Positions 9,315 to 20,600 of a stretch of 64,000 nucleotides of DNA are shown here, piece by piece; position 1 is the first letter of the stretch, and each line of letters begins with the position of its first letter. The translations under genes were made by a program, and so were the position numbers. Under the pieces are notes generated by a model, which did no database searches, was not told the DNA's origin, and saw only the letters and a program-made list of their open reading frames with translations. The stretch is from Quillaja saponaria (lineage: Eukaryota > Streptophyta > Magnoliopsida > Fabales > Quillajaceae), in assembly GCA_029379385.1 (NCBI GenBank), contig CM055607.1, positions 20,797,767 to 20,861,766 of the forward strand, given 5' to 3'.

Positions 9315-10168
9315 TGTTGCGGATTAAGGAGTTAATGAAAGTTAGTGAGTATGAGCAAAGGAGTGTTAGTTGTGGGTAAAGTGTTGGAAAATGAGAGTTA
9401 AGAGGTTTTTGAAGGGATGCAGGGCCAGATTTTGTAAGTTAGAGAAATCTTATATTTCGGGTTTCTTCAGGACTAAATTAAATTAAGAGTTATAAAGGGA
9501 AAATGTAGCTTAGGGTCTTGAGATGATGTTTACAAAATTTTGTAACCTGGTTCCAAATATATTTTTTGGAAAAGTTGTTGGATTGCAGCTAGGTCCATGC
9601 AAAATTTTTAGTGAACTTCAGTCAGTCTGGGAAATTTTGTCAGGGGTTATGGTTGGAATTAGCTTAGAACCTCTAAATGAAAGTTTTTTCTAACATTTTA
9701 AAGGATAAATCTGGTATGGTGTAAGTCTTAATTCCGTGGTGTGTGTATTTTGGACTGATTATGAGAGGAATTAGGGTCAGTCAGTGAACAAATCAAAAAG
9801 TTGTTACATTGCAAGCCCTAAGGCTACCTCTCATCGCCTTCAGACAATAAAATGGGCCACTGGTTTCCTCCACCAAAAATTTCCCGTTACATATTTGGGT
9901 TGCCTTTTATTTGTGGGGAGAAAGAAAGTATCCTTTGTTTGATAATATGATTGCGAAGATATAGAAGCATATTGCCTCTTGGTCATCCAATTTGCTCTCT
10001 CAAGGTGGAAGATTAGTCTTGATTAAACATGTGCTCTCTTTAATGCCTTTATATTTATTGAGAGCTATGGATCCTCCCAAAACTATTGTTACTAAAATTG
10101 AAAGAGCTCTTGCAAATTTTTTTTGGGGTCAAAAGGACGATAAAAGGAAGTTTCATTGGAGTTTCTAT
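9315..10168 (+). repeat. 854-bp tandem unit, copy 2
   Basis: Second copy of 8461-9314. After 10168 the sequence changes to the flank of the eS24 retrocopy. The right-window counterpart starts at 63344 and is cut by the window end. Confidence 0.95.
9797..10168 (+). pseudogene. LINE ORF2 fragment, RT C-terminal region (unit 2)
   Basis: Same content as 8943-9314. Here it is followed, across the eS24 insertion, by the remaining ORF2 sequence from about 10985. The insertion therefore split this LINE copy. Confidence 0.85.
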
Positions 10169-10367
10169 TTGTCTTTTAAAAAAAAACTCAAATTACTACA
10201 TTAATTCTCAATGCTAGACTCCAACATCTCTGTTTCTTACTAACAAACGTAAATCCGGGTGCAAAAGTTAGAAGAGGAAGATAATTTTATCTTCTAATTT
10301 TAGCATTGCTAAACTCTGCTTGGAAACAAGTTGATTGAGACACAAGATGCCCACACAACACAAGAAC
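10169..10367 (-). other. Presumed 3' flank/UTR of the eS24 retrocopy
   Basis: About 200 bp between the LINE break and the eS24 stop codon. On the minus strand it is where the 3' UTR should be. No clear poly(A) tail is visible at the LINE boundary; there is only a short mixed run near 10172-10187. Nothing else is recognisable. Confidence 0.4.
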
Positions 10368-10778
10368 TCATTTCTTCTTCCCACCCATTGCAACATCACC
10401 AGTTGTCTTTTTAACCCCACAAATCTTCTTGGCTTTGTTTTTCCTTTCCTTCATTTGCTTTCTTGACTTCTCCACTTTTGTGTCCAGTCCATTCCTTATT
10501 AGCCTATATTTTGGTTCATATTTGTTAGCATTTTCAACAGAATCGTATATCAAACCAAAACCAGTGGATTCCAAGCCTCCAAAATGTGTTTGAAACTTGA
10601 ACACAAAGATGGAATTCGAATCCTTCAAGTCATACAACCTTGCCAGTTTCTCCTTCAACTACACCTTGGAAATATTTGGTCTTCCTGGATGCAGAACGTC
10701 AATGACGAATTGCTTCCTAGAAAGAACACGGTTGGTCATGAGCTTCCTCGTACGTATTGTCACTGCCTTGTCTGCCAT
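10368..10778 (-). pseudogene. RPS24: Processed pseudogene of ribosomal protein eS24 (RPS24)
   Basis: From an ATG at 10778-10776 the minus strand reads an almost complete eS24, a small-subunit ribosomal protein: [18 protein letters not shown] at the start, THFGG and [12 protein letters not shown] in the middle, and a Lys-rich end at 10368. It spans 137 codons including the stop, close to the usual plant length of about 133-138. Codon 40 is TAG (10661-10659), so only a truncated peptide could be made. The coding sequence is continuous, whereas plant RPS24 genes normally have introns, so this is a retrocopy. It sits inside a LINE ORF2, consistent with LINE-driven retroposition. Conservation outside the stop suggests a fairly recent copy. 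Confidence 0.93.
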
Positions 10779-10984
10779 GGTGTCCCTGTCAAGTTCCCAC
10801 TCTATCCTCGTCTATACAAACTTTACCCTTTTATGCTTCTTTCTCTTACGATGAGACTAGGACTCAGTGTTCCTGTGTGTGTTTCAAAAGGTCTATTTGT
10901 CTTGCTATAGAGGAAGGTGAACTAGAATTCGATCTTTGTCTACTGTTTGCGTTACCTTCTCTATGAAATTGCCATTTAATGTTC

Positions 10985-12415
10985 GAAATGGGCATTCTTG
11001 GCAGGCACGATTTATGTTAGCAAAGTATTGTAAAACAAGGCATCTTATCTCGGCCTGCTACTTGTTCTTTAATGTGGAGACGTCTTGCATCATGTCGTAT
11101 GTTTGCTGAATCCTTCTTGTTCTTTTAGTTTGTGGTATGATAATTGGTGTGATCTTGGCCCTTTATACCTGTCCATGGATGAAATTCCAAGTCAATTTTC
11201 AGATTGGAGAGTGGCAGATTTTTCATCCTTATCAAGTGAGGACATATCTATTTTGCCTTTTTTTGCATTGCAACATTTAAAGGGGCTTCATTTATCTTTT
11301 GTAATTGATGACTCTCTTGTATGGACTTATGATAAGGCAGGAATTTTTTTCTACTTCTTTAGCTTGGGAGGTGATTCAAACTAGAGGGATTGTGAGACCA
11401 AATTTTTTACCTATGAAAATTTCAATTTCTGTGTGGAAGCTTTGGAATGGTTATTTTGCTCTTGATAGTACCATTGTGTGGTTTCATTGTGCTATTGTTT
11501 CGAGATGTAGATGTTGTTTTTCACATAGTGTGGAAACTATTCAGCACTTGTTTATCTCCTCTCAAATTGCTAGGGAGCTATGGTCTTTTTTTACGCATTT
11601 CTTTGACATGCGTTAATAGGTTCATGAGATGTTTGATTGCTGGAGTCAAGGAAGTTCATCTCAGGCAAGATATTTGAGAAGTGTTATTTTATTTTTTTGA
11701 TTGTGTGGGAAATATGGAAATCAAGGAAAAATTCTGATTTTGAAAATATTCCAATGAATTCCCTGCTTATTATTCACAAAATATGGAAGGCAATTGGCCT
11801 TATTCTCAGTTCTTTAAAAGGTCATAAAGCCTCATTTTCATGATAATTATCACCTTAGATTTTTTCCTTATAAACTTCCAATGAGATTGGGATTGAAACA
11901 AGTGAAGATTCTTAGGTGGCAGCCCCTTCTTATTCTTTTTTAAAGCATAATTGTGATGGCTGCTCTCGAGGCAATCTAGGGGAGGCTGCCACAGGAGGTG
12001 TTGTAAGATCTAATAAAGGTGAATTCATTTGGGCATATGGGGGCATCAAACAAATATGGTTGCTGAATTAGAGGCACTTTATGAAGGTTTGAAGTATTGT
12101 GTAGCTAAAGGTTTGGATATTGTCATTGTGAATTCTGATTCCAAGTCTCTAGTTCATTGTGTTAATAGTAAAACTTCTCCACTTTGGATGTATCATGGCA
12201 AATTTCGAGAGATAATTCATATTTTGCAAGATCATAAAATGAAAGTCTTGCATTGATTTAGAGAGGTAAATGTAGTAGCTGATTACTTGGAGAATTATGC
12301 TTGCAATGAAAGAAAACATTTAAATTGGTATTCTCCTTGGCTGCTCCCTGAATTTGCTAGAGGCCTTATTAATCTGGATAAGCTTCAAACGTCTTATATC
12401 AGGAATTCACATTGA
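10985..12415 (+). pseudogene. LINE ORF2 C-terminus: zf-RVT and RNase H domains
   Basis: After the eS24 insertion, ORF2 resumes near 10985 (HSWQARFMLAKYC). It then reads through WYDNWCDLGPL, a zf-RVT region (SVWKLWNGYF, VETIQHLFISSQIARELW, about 11400-11600) and an RNase H domain from about 11945. There CDGCSRG carries the first catalytic Asp and NSDSKSLVHCVNS a second acidic site. The frame changes several times (near 11100, 11350, 11600, 11850 and 12255) with stops. The homology ends at about 12415. Together with 9797-10168 this is one LINE copy. Confidence 0.85.
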
Positions 12416-12634
12416 TTTGCTTTTTTTTAAGCTCTTTTTCGTTGGTTGTTTTATTCTTAATTAGTGTTTTTTAAGTAGTTAGGTTTTTTGTAATGGGATA
12501 GTATGTATCCCAAGTTTATGGCTTTTTTTGAAGTTTCTTAGTTTTTTTTTGTAGAGGCTTAGATTATGCTCTGGCCCATTTAATTTTTAGATTAATAAAA
12601 ATTTTAAAGGCTGTCCCAGGTCTTATATAAGTTA
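12416..12634 (+). mobile_element. LINE 3' UTR
   Basis: The end CTCTGGCCCATTTAATTTTT ... AATAAAAATTTTAAAGGC followed by CCCAGGTC matches the 3' end of the LINE at 47480-47547, which has a poly(A) tail. Here the tail has been lost and the sequence passes straight into a Ty3 gag at about 12640. Confidence 0.75.
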
Positions 12635-12639
12635 TGGAT

Positions 12640-13256
12640 GAGAATAATAATAATTTGGAGCTCGCAAGGATGCACCCTCCAAAAAGTTAAATGAAGTAAG
12701 TATCTCTAACCTTGAACAACAAGTTGTTAATCTTACTTCTCTTGTGCATTCTTTGGCTGTTCGAAATGTGCAGCAAGTGAAAGCATGTGCATTTGCTCTA
12801 ACAAAGGGCATCCAACCAATATGTGTCCTACAATGCAAGATGATCCCATGGAACAAGCTAATGCCATTGGTGGCATTTTTCTTGGACAACCACAACGTAA
12901 GTATGATCCATATCAACCACAACCACCACCAAATGGAGGCTGAAACATCAACCCTCATGGATTTCAAGCACTACTACAATATCAATCTAGACAACCCCCA
13001 CAACCAATGAATTCATCTAATTCTGGTTTGTCTATAGAAGATAAGATGAAAACAATGGCATGAAATACATTGGCCTTCCAACAAAGCATGATGCAATTCC
13101 AACAAGAAACAAGGTCAAGTATACAAAACTTGGAGAAGCAAGTAGAACAACTTGCTACTAGTGTTGGTAAATTGGAAACACAAGGGTCTAGTATGTTGCC
13201 TTCTCCAGCTATAGTCAAGAAAGTGTTTGTACAATCAAGTTAAGGAATGGAAAAGA
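12640..13256 (+). pseudogene. Athila-like Ty3 gag, C-terminal part
   Basis: The plus-strand reading resembles the C-terminal gag of plant Athila-type elements: a knuckle remnant (CICSNKGHPTNMCPTMQDDP at about 12784-12845, broken by a frameshift), then GQPQRKYDPYQPQ, and IQNLEKQVEQLATSVGKLE at 13119-13175. Stops occur near 12942, 13061 and 13240. The 5' part of gag and any 5' LTR are absent; a LINE end abuts instead. Similar gag sequence is at 27480-28310 and 43546-44392. Confidence 0.75.
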
Positions 13257-14255
13257 GCTTGGAGAGAATAAACCAAGAAATATTGCATTGGAGGAAGAGA
13301 TTGAAATTGAAGCCGAAACTTCTTCAAAGTTGGCCGAAGCTTCTGCCCCTAATCATATGAATGCTGAGCCTAATTTGGATGTTCCTAAGGTAAATTCTCA
13401 ACCTATGAATTTTAATTTTAAGCTTACTCCATCTTTTCATTTGAGTTCTTATAAGTCTAAGAAAGAAGTTAAGGAGAAGGAGATCTTAGAGATGTTTAGA
13501 AAGGTTGAAATCAATATTCCTCTCTTGGATGCAATCAAGCAAGTTCCTCGATATGCAAAGTTTCTCAAGGAGTTGTGCACTAACAAAAGAAAACTCAAAG
13601 GTAATGAAATAGTAAGTGTGGGAGAGAATGTACCTGTTATCATTCAAAAGAAAATCCCACTTAAGGAAAAAGATCTTGGTTTGTTTTCTATTCCTTTTAA
13701 GATTGGTAGTACTTGCTTTGAAAAGGCCATGTGTGACTTAGGAGCTTCAATTAGTGTATGCCAAAATCTTTATATGTCTTTCTTTGTCTTGGCCCTTTAA
13801 AAGAAACAGGTGTTATTATGCAACTTGCTGATTGTACATTTGTTTATCCTTTGGGCATGCTTGAAGATGTCTTAGTTTCAGTTCAAGGTTTAATTTTTCC
13901 TGCTGATTTTTATATTCTTGACATGGAGGATGATCACTCACACACGTGTACACCACTTGTTAGGAAGACCATTCCTTAAAACTACTAGAACTAAGATTGA
14001 TGTTTTTTCTGGTACATTGTCTATGGAATTTGATGGTAATGTTGTTCAATTCAATATTCTTGGTGCCATGAAGTTTCAAGATGATAAAAAATCTGTTATG
14101 TTTTGGATGTTATTGACATTAATGTGCAACAAGTTTTTGACTTAAGTGGTAGTGATAAATTGATCTTGGCTATAAGCCAAAGTTTTGATTCCACTTGCAC
14201 AAAAGAAGAGGTTGCCATAGATTATGCTTTGGTTGATGCTGTCATGGCCTTGTAA
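13257..14255 (+). pseudogene. Athila-like Ty3 protease region
   Basis: An open block 13288-13800 includes EMFRKVEINIPLLDAIKQVP and the protease loop CDLGASISV at about 13733. DLGAS in place of DTG is common in this clade. After a frameshift near 13760 homology continues: PKSLYVFLCLGPLKETGVI, then after another shift the GRPFLKTTRTKIDV flap region at about 13960-14000. Protease cleaves the Gag-Pol precursor. Copies of the same region lie at 48760-49645 and, partly, 28331-29215. Confidence 0.8.
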
Positions 14256-14258
14256 GCT

Positions 14259-15277
14259 GTGTCATGTGCATATCGTGAGGTTTTTCGTGATTTACCTCTC
14301 TCTCACAAGAAACATTTACCCTCTATTTTTCATGCACTTGAGCTTGAATTAAAACCTTTGCCTGATCATTTAAAATATGTGTTTTTGGGTGAAAATAATA
14401 CATTACATTTGGTCATTGCAAAGAACTTAATAGATGTGCAAGAAGGCTTATGTGCGTGCTTCGTGACCATAAAACTGCTATTGGATGGACGTTGGCTGAC
14501 ATCAAGGGAGATGCAAAGGCATCTCAACCCACCTATGATGGAGGTAGTCAAGGCCGAAATATTGAAGTTGCTTGGTGCCGGAGTTATCTATCCTATTTTG
14601 GATAGCAAGTGGGTAAGTCCTATACATATGATTCCTAAGAAAACGAGAATTATTGTTGTGCAAAATAAAGATGATGAACTTGTGCCTACTCGTGTTCAAA
14701 GTTGGTTAAGAATGTGGGTTGATTATCGCAAGCTAAATCAAGCATCACGTAAGGATCACTTTCCTTTACCTTTCTTGGACCAAATGCTTGTGAGGTTGGC
14801 CAGTAAGTCTTTCTGTTCCTTTCTTGACGGGTATAGTGGATATAATCAGATTGTTATTGCACCCAAAGATCAAGAAAATACTACTTTTACTTGCCCCTTT
14901 GGTACTTATACATATAGAATGCCTTTTGGCTTGTGTAATGCCCATTCACTTTTCAAAGATCCATGATGAGTATATTTTTAGATTATGTAGAAAGAATCAT
15001 TCAAGTTTTCATGGATGATTTTACTATTTATGGTGATTCTTCTGCTGCATGTTTGGAAAATCTTTCTCTTATTTTGAAAAGATGCATGGAAACTAACCTT
15101 GTTTTGAATTATGAGAAGTGTCACTTTATGGCTAAACAAGGGATAGTCTTAGGTCATGTAGTTTTTGCTCATGGTTTAGAAGTTGATAAAGCTAAGATAG
15201 ATATTGTTTTGTCCTCACCTTATCCCATATGTCTGCGGGAAGTTTATTCTTTTCTTGGACATGAAGGTTTCTATTGA
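14259..15277 (+). pseudogene. Athila-like Ty3 reverse transcriptase
   Basis: The open block 14259-14966 covers the N-terminal linker and fingers/palm: MWVDYRKLNQASRKDHFPLP, FLDGYSGYNQI with a catalytic Asp, and TYRMPFGLCNA. A frameshift after 14940 is followed by 14963-15277 with the catalytic FMDDF (15005-15022) and LNYEKCHFM. Only one break separates the two blocks, so this is the best-kept RT of its type in the window. Its closest local relative is the minus-strand fragment at 43119-43545. Confidence 0.88.
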
Positions 15278-15810
15278 AGATTTATCAAAGATTTCTCTAA
15301 AATTGCATTGCCCCTATGCAAGTTACTGGCTAAAGATGTAGATTTCGTGTTTAATGATGCTTGCAAACAAGCACTCAATGAGCTTAAGAGGAGATTAATT
15401 TCAGCCGCCATTGTTCAACTTCCAAATTGAGATTTACATTTCAAGAATATGTGTGACGCTAGAAATTACGCTATTGGAGCCGTACTTCGCCAACAGAGTT
15501 AGGCGAAATTTGCTTGTGATCTCTTATGCATCACGCACACTTGATAAAGCTCAATGCAACTATCATATAACGGAAAAAGAACTCTTTGCTGTAGTTTTTG
15601 CTCTGGAAAAGCTTAGATCTTGCATGGAACTAAAGTGATTGTGTTTTTTGATCATGCAGCTCTTAGGCATCTTTTGCACAAGAAGGAATCAAAGCCTAGA
15701 TTGATAAGATGGATCTTGCTTTTGCAAGAATTTGATCTTGAAATTAAGGGCAAGAAAGGAGCTAAAAAGTATGTAGCTGATCACTTGAGTAGATCAGTCA
15801 AACAAGCAGG
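15278..15810 (+). pseudogene. Athila-like Ty3 RNase H domain
   Basis: Homology runs from the RT connection (about 15290) through a frame-broken RNase H core to 15620-15800, where [20 protein letters not shown] and VADHLSRS are readable. Stops and frame changes fall near 15428, 15500 and 15638. Function would be template RNA removal during reverse transcription. Confidence 0.8.
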
Positions 15811-17165
15811 TGGAGACAGAATCTGTGAGAGAGTCTTTGCCCAATGAGAAGTTGTATGCTATATATGACATTCGGCCATGGTATGCTGATTTGGTTAATT
15901 TTTTAGCTACCAAAGAATTTCCTCATGGTTTGTCCAAATCTCAAAAAGATAAGTTTAAAGTTGATGCTAAATATTATGTTTGGGATGACCCATTTTTTGT
16001 GAAAGTTTTGTGCTAACCAAGTCATAAGGTGTGTACCTCAATGTGAGTATAATTCTATCCTTAACTTTTGCCATTCTTATACTTGTTGAGGACATTTTGG
16101 TTCGAAAAGAATAGCTCATAAGGTACTTTCATGTGGTTTTTATTGGCCTACCTTGTTTAAAGATGCATATACTTTTTGCAAATCATGTGAATGATGCCAA
16201 AGAACAGGTAGTATAACTCATCATGATCAAAGGTCTTTACCTTCTACTATTTATGTGAAATCTTTGATGTTTGGGGTATTGATTTCATGGGTCCTTTTCC
16301 CTCTTCTTTTGGTAATATTTACATCTTGCTTGCTATTGATTATGTGTCTAAATGTGTTGAAGCTAAGGCTATTTGTATTGATGATGCTAAGGTTGTTGTG
16401 GATTTTGTTAAAACTCACATCTTTGATAGATTTGGAACACCCAAGGCAATCATTAGTGATTGTGGCAAACATTTTTGTAATTGATCCATGGAAGCTTTGC
16501 TTTGAAAATACAACATTATTAAGTGTACCTCCGCTTACCTTCATCAAACAAGTGGCCAAGCTGAAATTTCTAACTGAGAGATTAAATCCATTCTTGAAAA
16601 GATGATGCAACCTAATAGAAAAGATTGGCGCTTAAGGTTGAATGATGCTCTACAACCTAATAGAAAATATTGGAGCTTAAGGTTGAATGATGCTCTATGG
16701 ACTTATAGGATTGCATAAAAATCACCTATTGGAATGTCTCCATATAGGTTCATTTATGGGAAACAATGTCATCTACCAGTAGAACTTGAGCATCATGCTT
16801 TTTGGGCCATTAAGCAATGCAATAGGAACTTAGACACCGCTGGACATCATATGAAGTTGCAATTGCAAGATTTGGAGAAGATAAGGAATGACGCCTACAA
16901 TAATGCAACAATTTACAAGGAAAAGACTAAGGCATTCCATGACAAAATGATTTTGATAAAAGAATTTCAAATTGGGCAAACAATTATGTTGTTTCATTCA
17001 CTACTAAAGTTCTTTCTAGGTAAGTTACATTCTTGATGGATTGGTCCCTTTGTTGTTAGTAATATATTTCCTCATGGTGCAGTTGAAATTCAAAGCTTAG
17101 AAACAAGCAAAGTGTTCAAGGTGAATGGGCAATGGTTGAAACCTTCTATAAAGGTTTTAAGGAAG
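15811..17165 (+). pseudogene. Athila-like Ty3 integrase
   Basis: An HHCC finger remnant lies at about 16060-16205. The catalytic core follows: [14 protein letters not shown] with Asp at 16281-16283, GTPKAIISD with Asp at 16458-16460, and QTSGQAE with Glu at 16563-16565. The last two are 34 residues apart, close to the D,D-35-E pattern. Stops interrupt near 16482, 16503 and 16575. A 45-bp tandem duplication lies at 16608-16697. The C-terminal part (16734-17030: [20 protein letters not shown]) is open. The protein would insert element cDNA into chromosomes. Confidence 0.85.
16608..16697 (+). repeat. 45-bp direct tandem duplication inside integrase
   Basis: Two 45-bp units, 16608-16652 and 16653-16697, both starting CAACCTAATAGAAAA, differ at a few bases. 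The unit is 15 codons, so it keeps the frame. Confidence 0.9.
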
Positions 17166-17427
17166 TGGTTGTAGAGGAGGTTGACTTGGCCGAACCTACA
17201 TTAGATTGATGAGCATGGAGTCGAGCCGAAGACATTAAACAAAGGCGTTAATTGGAGGCAGCTCAACTAAAAAGAAAAAATGCAAACCAGATTTGCTTTC
17301 TTCTTTCTCTTTCTCTTTTCTTTTGTCCTTTATTTTAGTACATACATGATTTTTCTTCTCCTCTTTCTTACTTTGATGTCTACATTATGGACAATGTAGT
17401 GTTTAAGTGTGGGAGGGGAGGATTTAG
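17166..17427 (+). promoter_or_regulatory. Ty3 3' noncoding region with polypurine tract
   Basis: Noncoding DNA after integrase. It ends with GGACAATGTAG, then AGTGTGGGAGGGGAG at about 17406-17420, a polypurine tract of the type that primes plus-strand DNA just before the 3' LTR. A degenerate equivalent stands at 29390-29425. Confidence 0.7.
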
Positions 17428-18840
17428 TGTTTCTTTTTGCTTTTGGTATGTTTTGTTTATACTTCACTTGTTTATGTGTGTTTCCTTTTCTTTTGCATGC
17501 GAAACCTTAAGTGTTTAGTATTGCCTTTTGATCTCCCAAGAGTTGATGAGAATATGTGTATTATAGTGAGATAAACTGAATGAAAATTGCAATTTTGAGC
17601 TTACTTGGTTTAAGGGTTAACTTTGAAAGCTTGTCATGCTGTCTTAGTAGTTGTTTTTCCTTTGTGACCTTTTGAGCATTCAACATGCCTTCTTTGTTGT
17701 GTTTTATTCATTCAATAGGTTGTGCTTCTCAAGAACTTGCTTCATATCTTGTTAAGACTACTTTTAAATTGCATGTATGCATGAAAGTGATAAAGGCACT
17801 TAGGACTTTTAACTAGTTGAACCAAAAACAAGCCAACCTTATTCACGATGATTCGCTAGTGAGCCAATTTTGAATTTATTTTTCCTTTTTCTTTTAACCC
17901 ATGTTTGTGAACCTAAACCTTTCATATGTTCCTTTTTTCCCTAGTCAAGTAATAGTAGAGCATGTGTACCATATTATGAACATTGGGTTATGAACAAAAG
18001 AGAAGAACAATTCCAAGTTGATGATTCATATGTTTGTGAAGCCAACCTTTCATATGTTCCTTTTTTCATTTTTTTGATTTTGAACATTGTTGGTTTCAAC
18101 TTTAGATGTTGCTTTCGAATTGAAATCTAGTCTTATCTATCTTTTTCCAAGAAGCTCTAATCTTCGATTTTCAAGGCTGTGGGCACTGGCGTGATTTCTA
18201 GTCTGAAATAAAGTGAAATTAAGCCTATAAAAGGGGGATTAGATTGAGGACTCAAAAAACACAATTAAGCTTAGATTTTATGGAGAAAAAAGAAGCCATC
18301 AAGGGTGCAAGGAAACAAGAGGAGCTTTGGATGATTGAAAATTGAAGACCGACAATCTTTATAGTTTTCTCTTTTCCTATACCTTTCTTGTATTTTCCTT
18401 GATGGTGATTTTATTTGTGTTTATGTCCAACTAGGTAGCATGAACTTATTATGTCTCTAGGATTACAATTGAACTCAACATGTAGCTTGATGGTTTTTAC
18501 TATTTATTTATTGCTTAGGGAGTTTAGGTTTAGCTTTGAGTGATATAATACTTGTTTGAATTCATTCACATGTTTGTTTGCATTTAATTCGTATATAGGA
18601 TAGGAATATACCTATATGCCTTATGTAGCCAATTTAGGTCTAATCTTGATGAATCTTGCTTAACTGAATTCTCATAGGAGTATAGAGAATTGGTTAAGTG
18701 AGACATATAAGATATAGGAATATACTTATAATTGAATTAGTTGCCCATGCAATAATTTGATACTATAACTAAGCAAGATAAAATAATAATAATTCAAGTG
18801 AAGTGTTAAGATAAATTGCAAATACAGACCTTTATCCACT
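17428..18840 (+). mobile_element. LTR A (3' LTR of the Athila-like element)
   Basis: Begins with TG just after the polypurine tract. A good TATA box, CTATAAAAGG, is at 18225-18234. Part of this LTR (about 17690 onward) recurs inverted at 41390-42171. The right end is not certain: no clear CA end or target-site duplication is visible before LTR B-like sequence begins near 18840. Confidence 0.65.
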
Positions 18841-20349
18841 GAATTCTCTTATAGGTATTTAATATGTCTTAATTTCTTTAACTCTTATTGGCTGTTTTGA
18901 GTGTGATTTTGTGCCAATGAACTTATAAATGTTTATTTTATAATTTTAGGTGTTGAATTGAAGCAAAGAACATTTGTTGGATAAATGGGACACATTTAGC
19001 ACAAAAGGAGTTATAGAGGAAGTCAAAAGAGCACCAAATGAAGATAGGCCAGATTGGTGCACGGATTAGGGCTGTGTGAGTCATGAAAGCCTGTACAATA
19101 TTCTGCAAGAATTAATCTCTAAAATTAATCTCTAACCACTCCATGGAATCCAAACACTTCAAGAATTAATGGATATATATATATTGAAGGATATATATAT
19201 ATATATATATATATATTAATGGATAAACTTCCTAATCAAATTGGTATGAGGATAACAAGCATATTTTGTATTTTGGCCTATTTTGAAGGCAAATTAGGAA
19301 TCATAATCCAAGGAGGATCTCTATACCAAGACTCCAATCCAATAACGACTTCAAGTTAGATTAGAATTACATAGTTCTTTTCTCTCTTCTAATCAGATTT
19401 GTATAAGAAATACAAGCTGATCTTGTATTTGGACATACTTTCAAGAAAAATTAGGAATTCCAATTCAAGAAGAGTCCCAGCTAACCAGAGACTCCAATCC
19501 AAGGACTTCAAGTTAAATTGGAATTCCACAAGTTATTTTCTGTTTTCTAATTAGCCTATAAATACTCTTAGCTTAGGAGAGTTTTAGATATCAATTATTC
19601 AAGACTCTAAAACGTTTTTTAGAATTCTTTATTGTTTTCACTTTTCTTATGAGTTGCTAAATTCCCTTTTACCGATAAAAAGAAGGATTGAAGCTAGGGG
19701 ATTGCGTTGTAAGATCTGATTTTTTCTTCATTTTAGTTTATTTATTCAATTCAGATATCTTGTGTTTTTTTTATTATATTTTTCATAGTTATATTGATTA
19801 GGTGCGCAACTAATTGATTAGACTATATTAACTATTGCTATGATAAACATGGACTAAGTTAATTAAACCGAACCTGTGTGTTTATTGCTTAGCTTTAGCT
19901 ATCTTTCTAATTCTTAAAGTTATTATTAAATTAAATCTGAAGAGCTAGTTTAAGGTTGTTTAATAGCAAGATATTAATTGATGAGCTTGTTTTGATTAAC
20001 GAAGAACTAAGGAAAGATTCAGAATATCAGAGCTTGTTGATATTCTAGGCTAAGTATTTGAATGTATAATAGAATAATTGTGATCAATGATCAATGTCAA
20101 ATCCCCAGGGTGAATATCTCCTTTTTGTAGCTAGATTTCTTCATTAATTGTTTGCCTATCTGATTTTACTTTTAAAGTTAATCTCAAAATTCAAAACATA
20201 AAACCCTTATTATTTTATTGTCATTTGATTTAGAATTTATATTTTGCACAAATTAGTTAATTTCAACTCTTTGTGGGATCGACCTCTATTCTATCTACAA
20301 AGCTTGGTTAAAAATAGAGAAATTTATTTGGTACTCTCAACACGCATCA
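18840..20349 (+). mobile_element. LTR B, plus orientation
   Basis: Ends CACGCATCA at 20349, with a typical GTGGGATCGACCTCTATTC stretch shortly before. A TATA box, TATAAATA, is at 19557-19564, and a TA-rich microsatellite spans 19168-19215. Related minus-strand copies are at 29430-30240 and 45893-46840. The left boundary with LTR A is approximate. Confidence 0.6.
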
Positions 20350-20600
20350 AATTTTGTTGTCTCTTCTTTTATTGTATAGGTTTGTATGACAAGTGAAGAT
20401 TCTGCTCTTAGACTCCAACAAATAAGAAAGTTCATTGGAGCTCATCAACAAGCAGTCTCGTCATCCAATTCATCAGAATCTAAAATCATGGGTAATAATG
20501 CAAACCAAACCTTAAAGGAGTTGGCGGCTCCTGATCTAAACCAACAACCACTGATGTGCCCAAGTAAAATAGATTGCTGGAAATTGTTCAAGGATGGTTG
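20350..20600 (+). pseudogene. Decayed PBS and gag start downstream of LTR B
   Basis: Immediately after the LTR end the primer site is decayed beyond recognition. A frame from 20386 then reads into NANQTLKELAAPDLNQQP, the start of Athila-type gag. The same words are on the minus strand at 45560-45868, next to a better primer site. Gag stops being recognisable near 20560. Confidence 0.65.

Larger units (their letters stand above)
1..9972. repeat. Left copy of a ~10-kb near-identical duplication
   Basis: The whole stretch recurs at 54029-64000 in the same orientation, offset 54,028 at the start and 54,029 at the end. It includes a LINE ORF1 scrap, a complete decayed pararetrovirus locus, LTR-like DNA and the start of an 854-bp tandem repeat. 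Differences noticed are substitutions at 450 and 1930 and many single-base indels, mostly in homopolymer runs (for example the T-run at 3920-3923). Both copies reach a window edge, so the length is a minimum. I compared by eye, not by full alignment. Confidence 0.97.

Noticed and set aside
10584..10966. Three overlapping plus-strand ORFs over the eS24 retrocopy
   Set aside because: The minus strand encodes eS24 throughout; the plus-strand frames are shadows.
16251..16610. Long ORFs on both strands across the integrase core
   Set aside because: The true reading is the broken plus-strand frame with the D,D,E residues; the two 116-119-codon ORFs have hydrophobic or Ser/Asn-rich shadow products.
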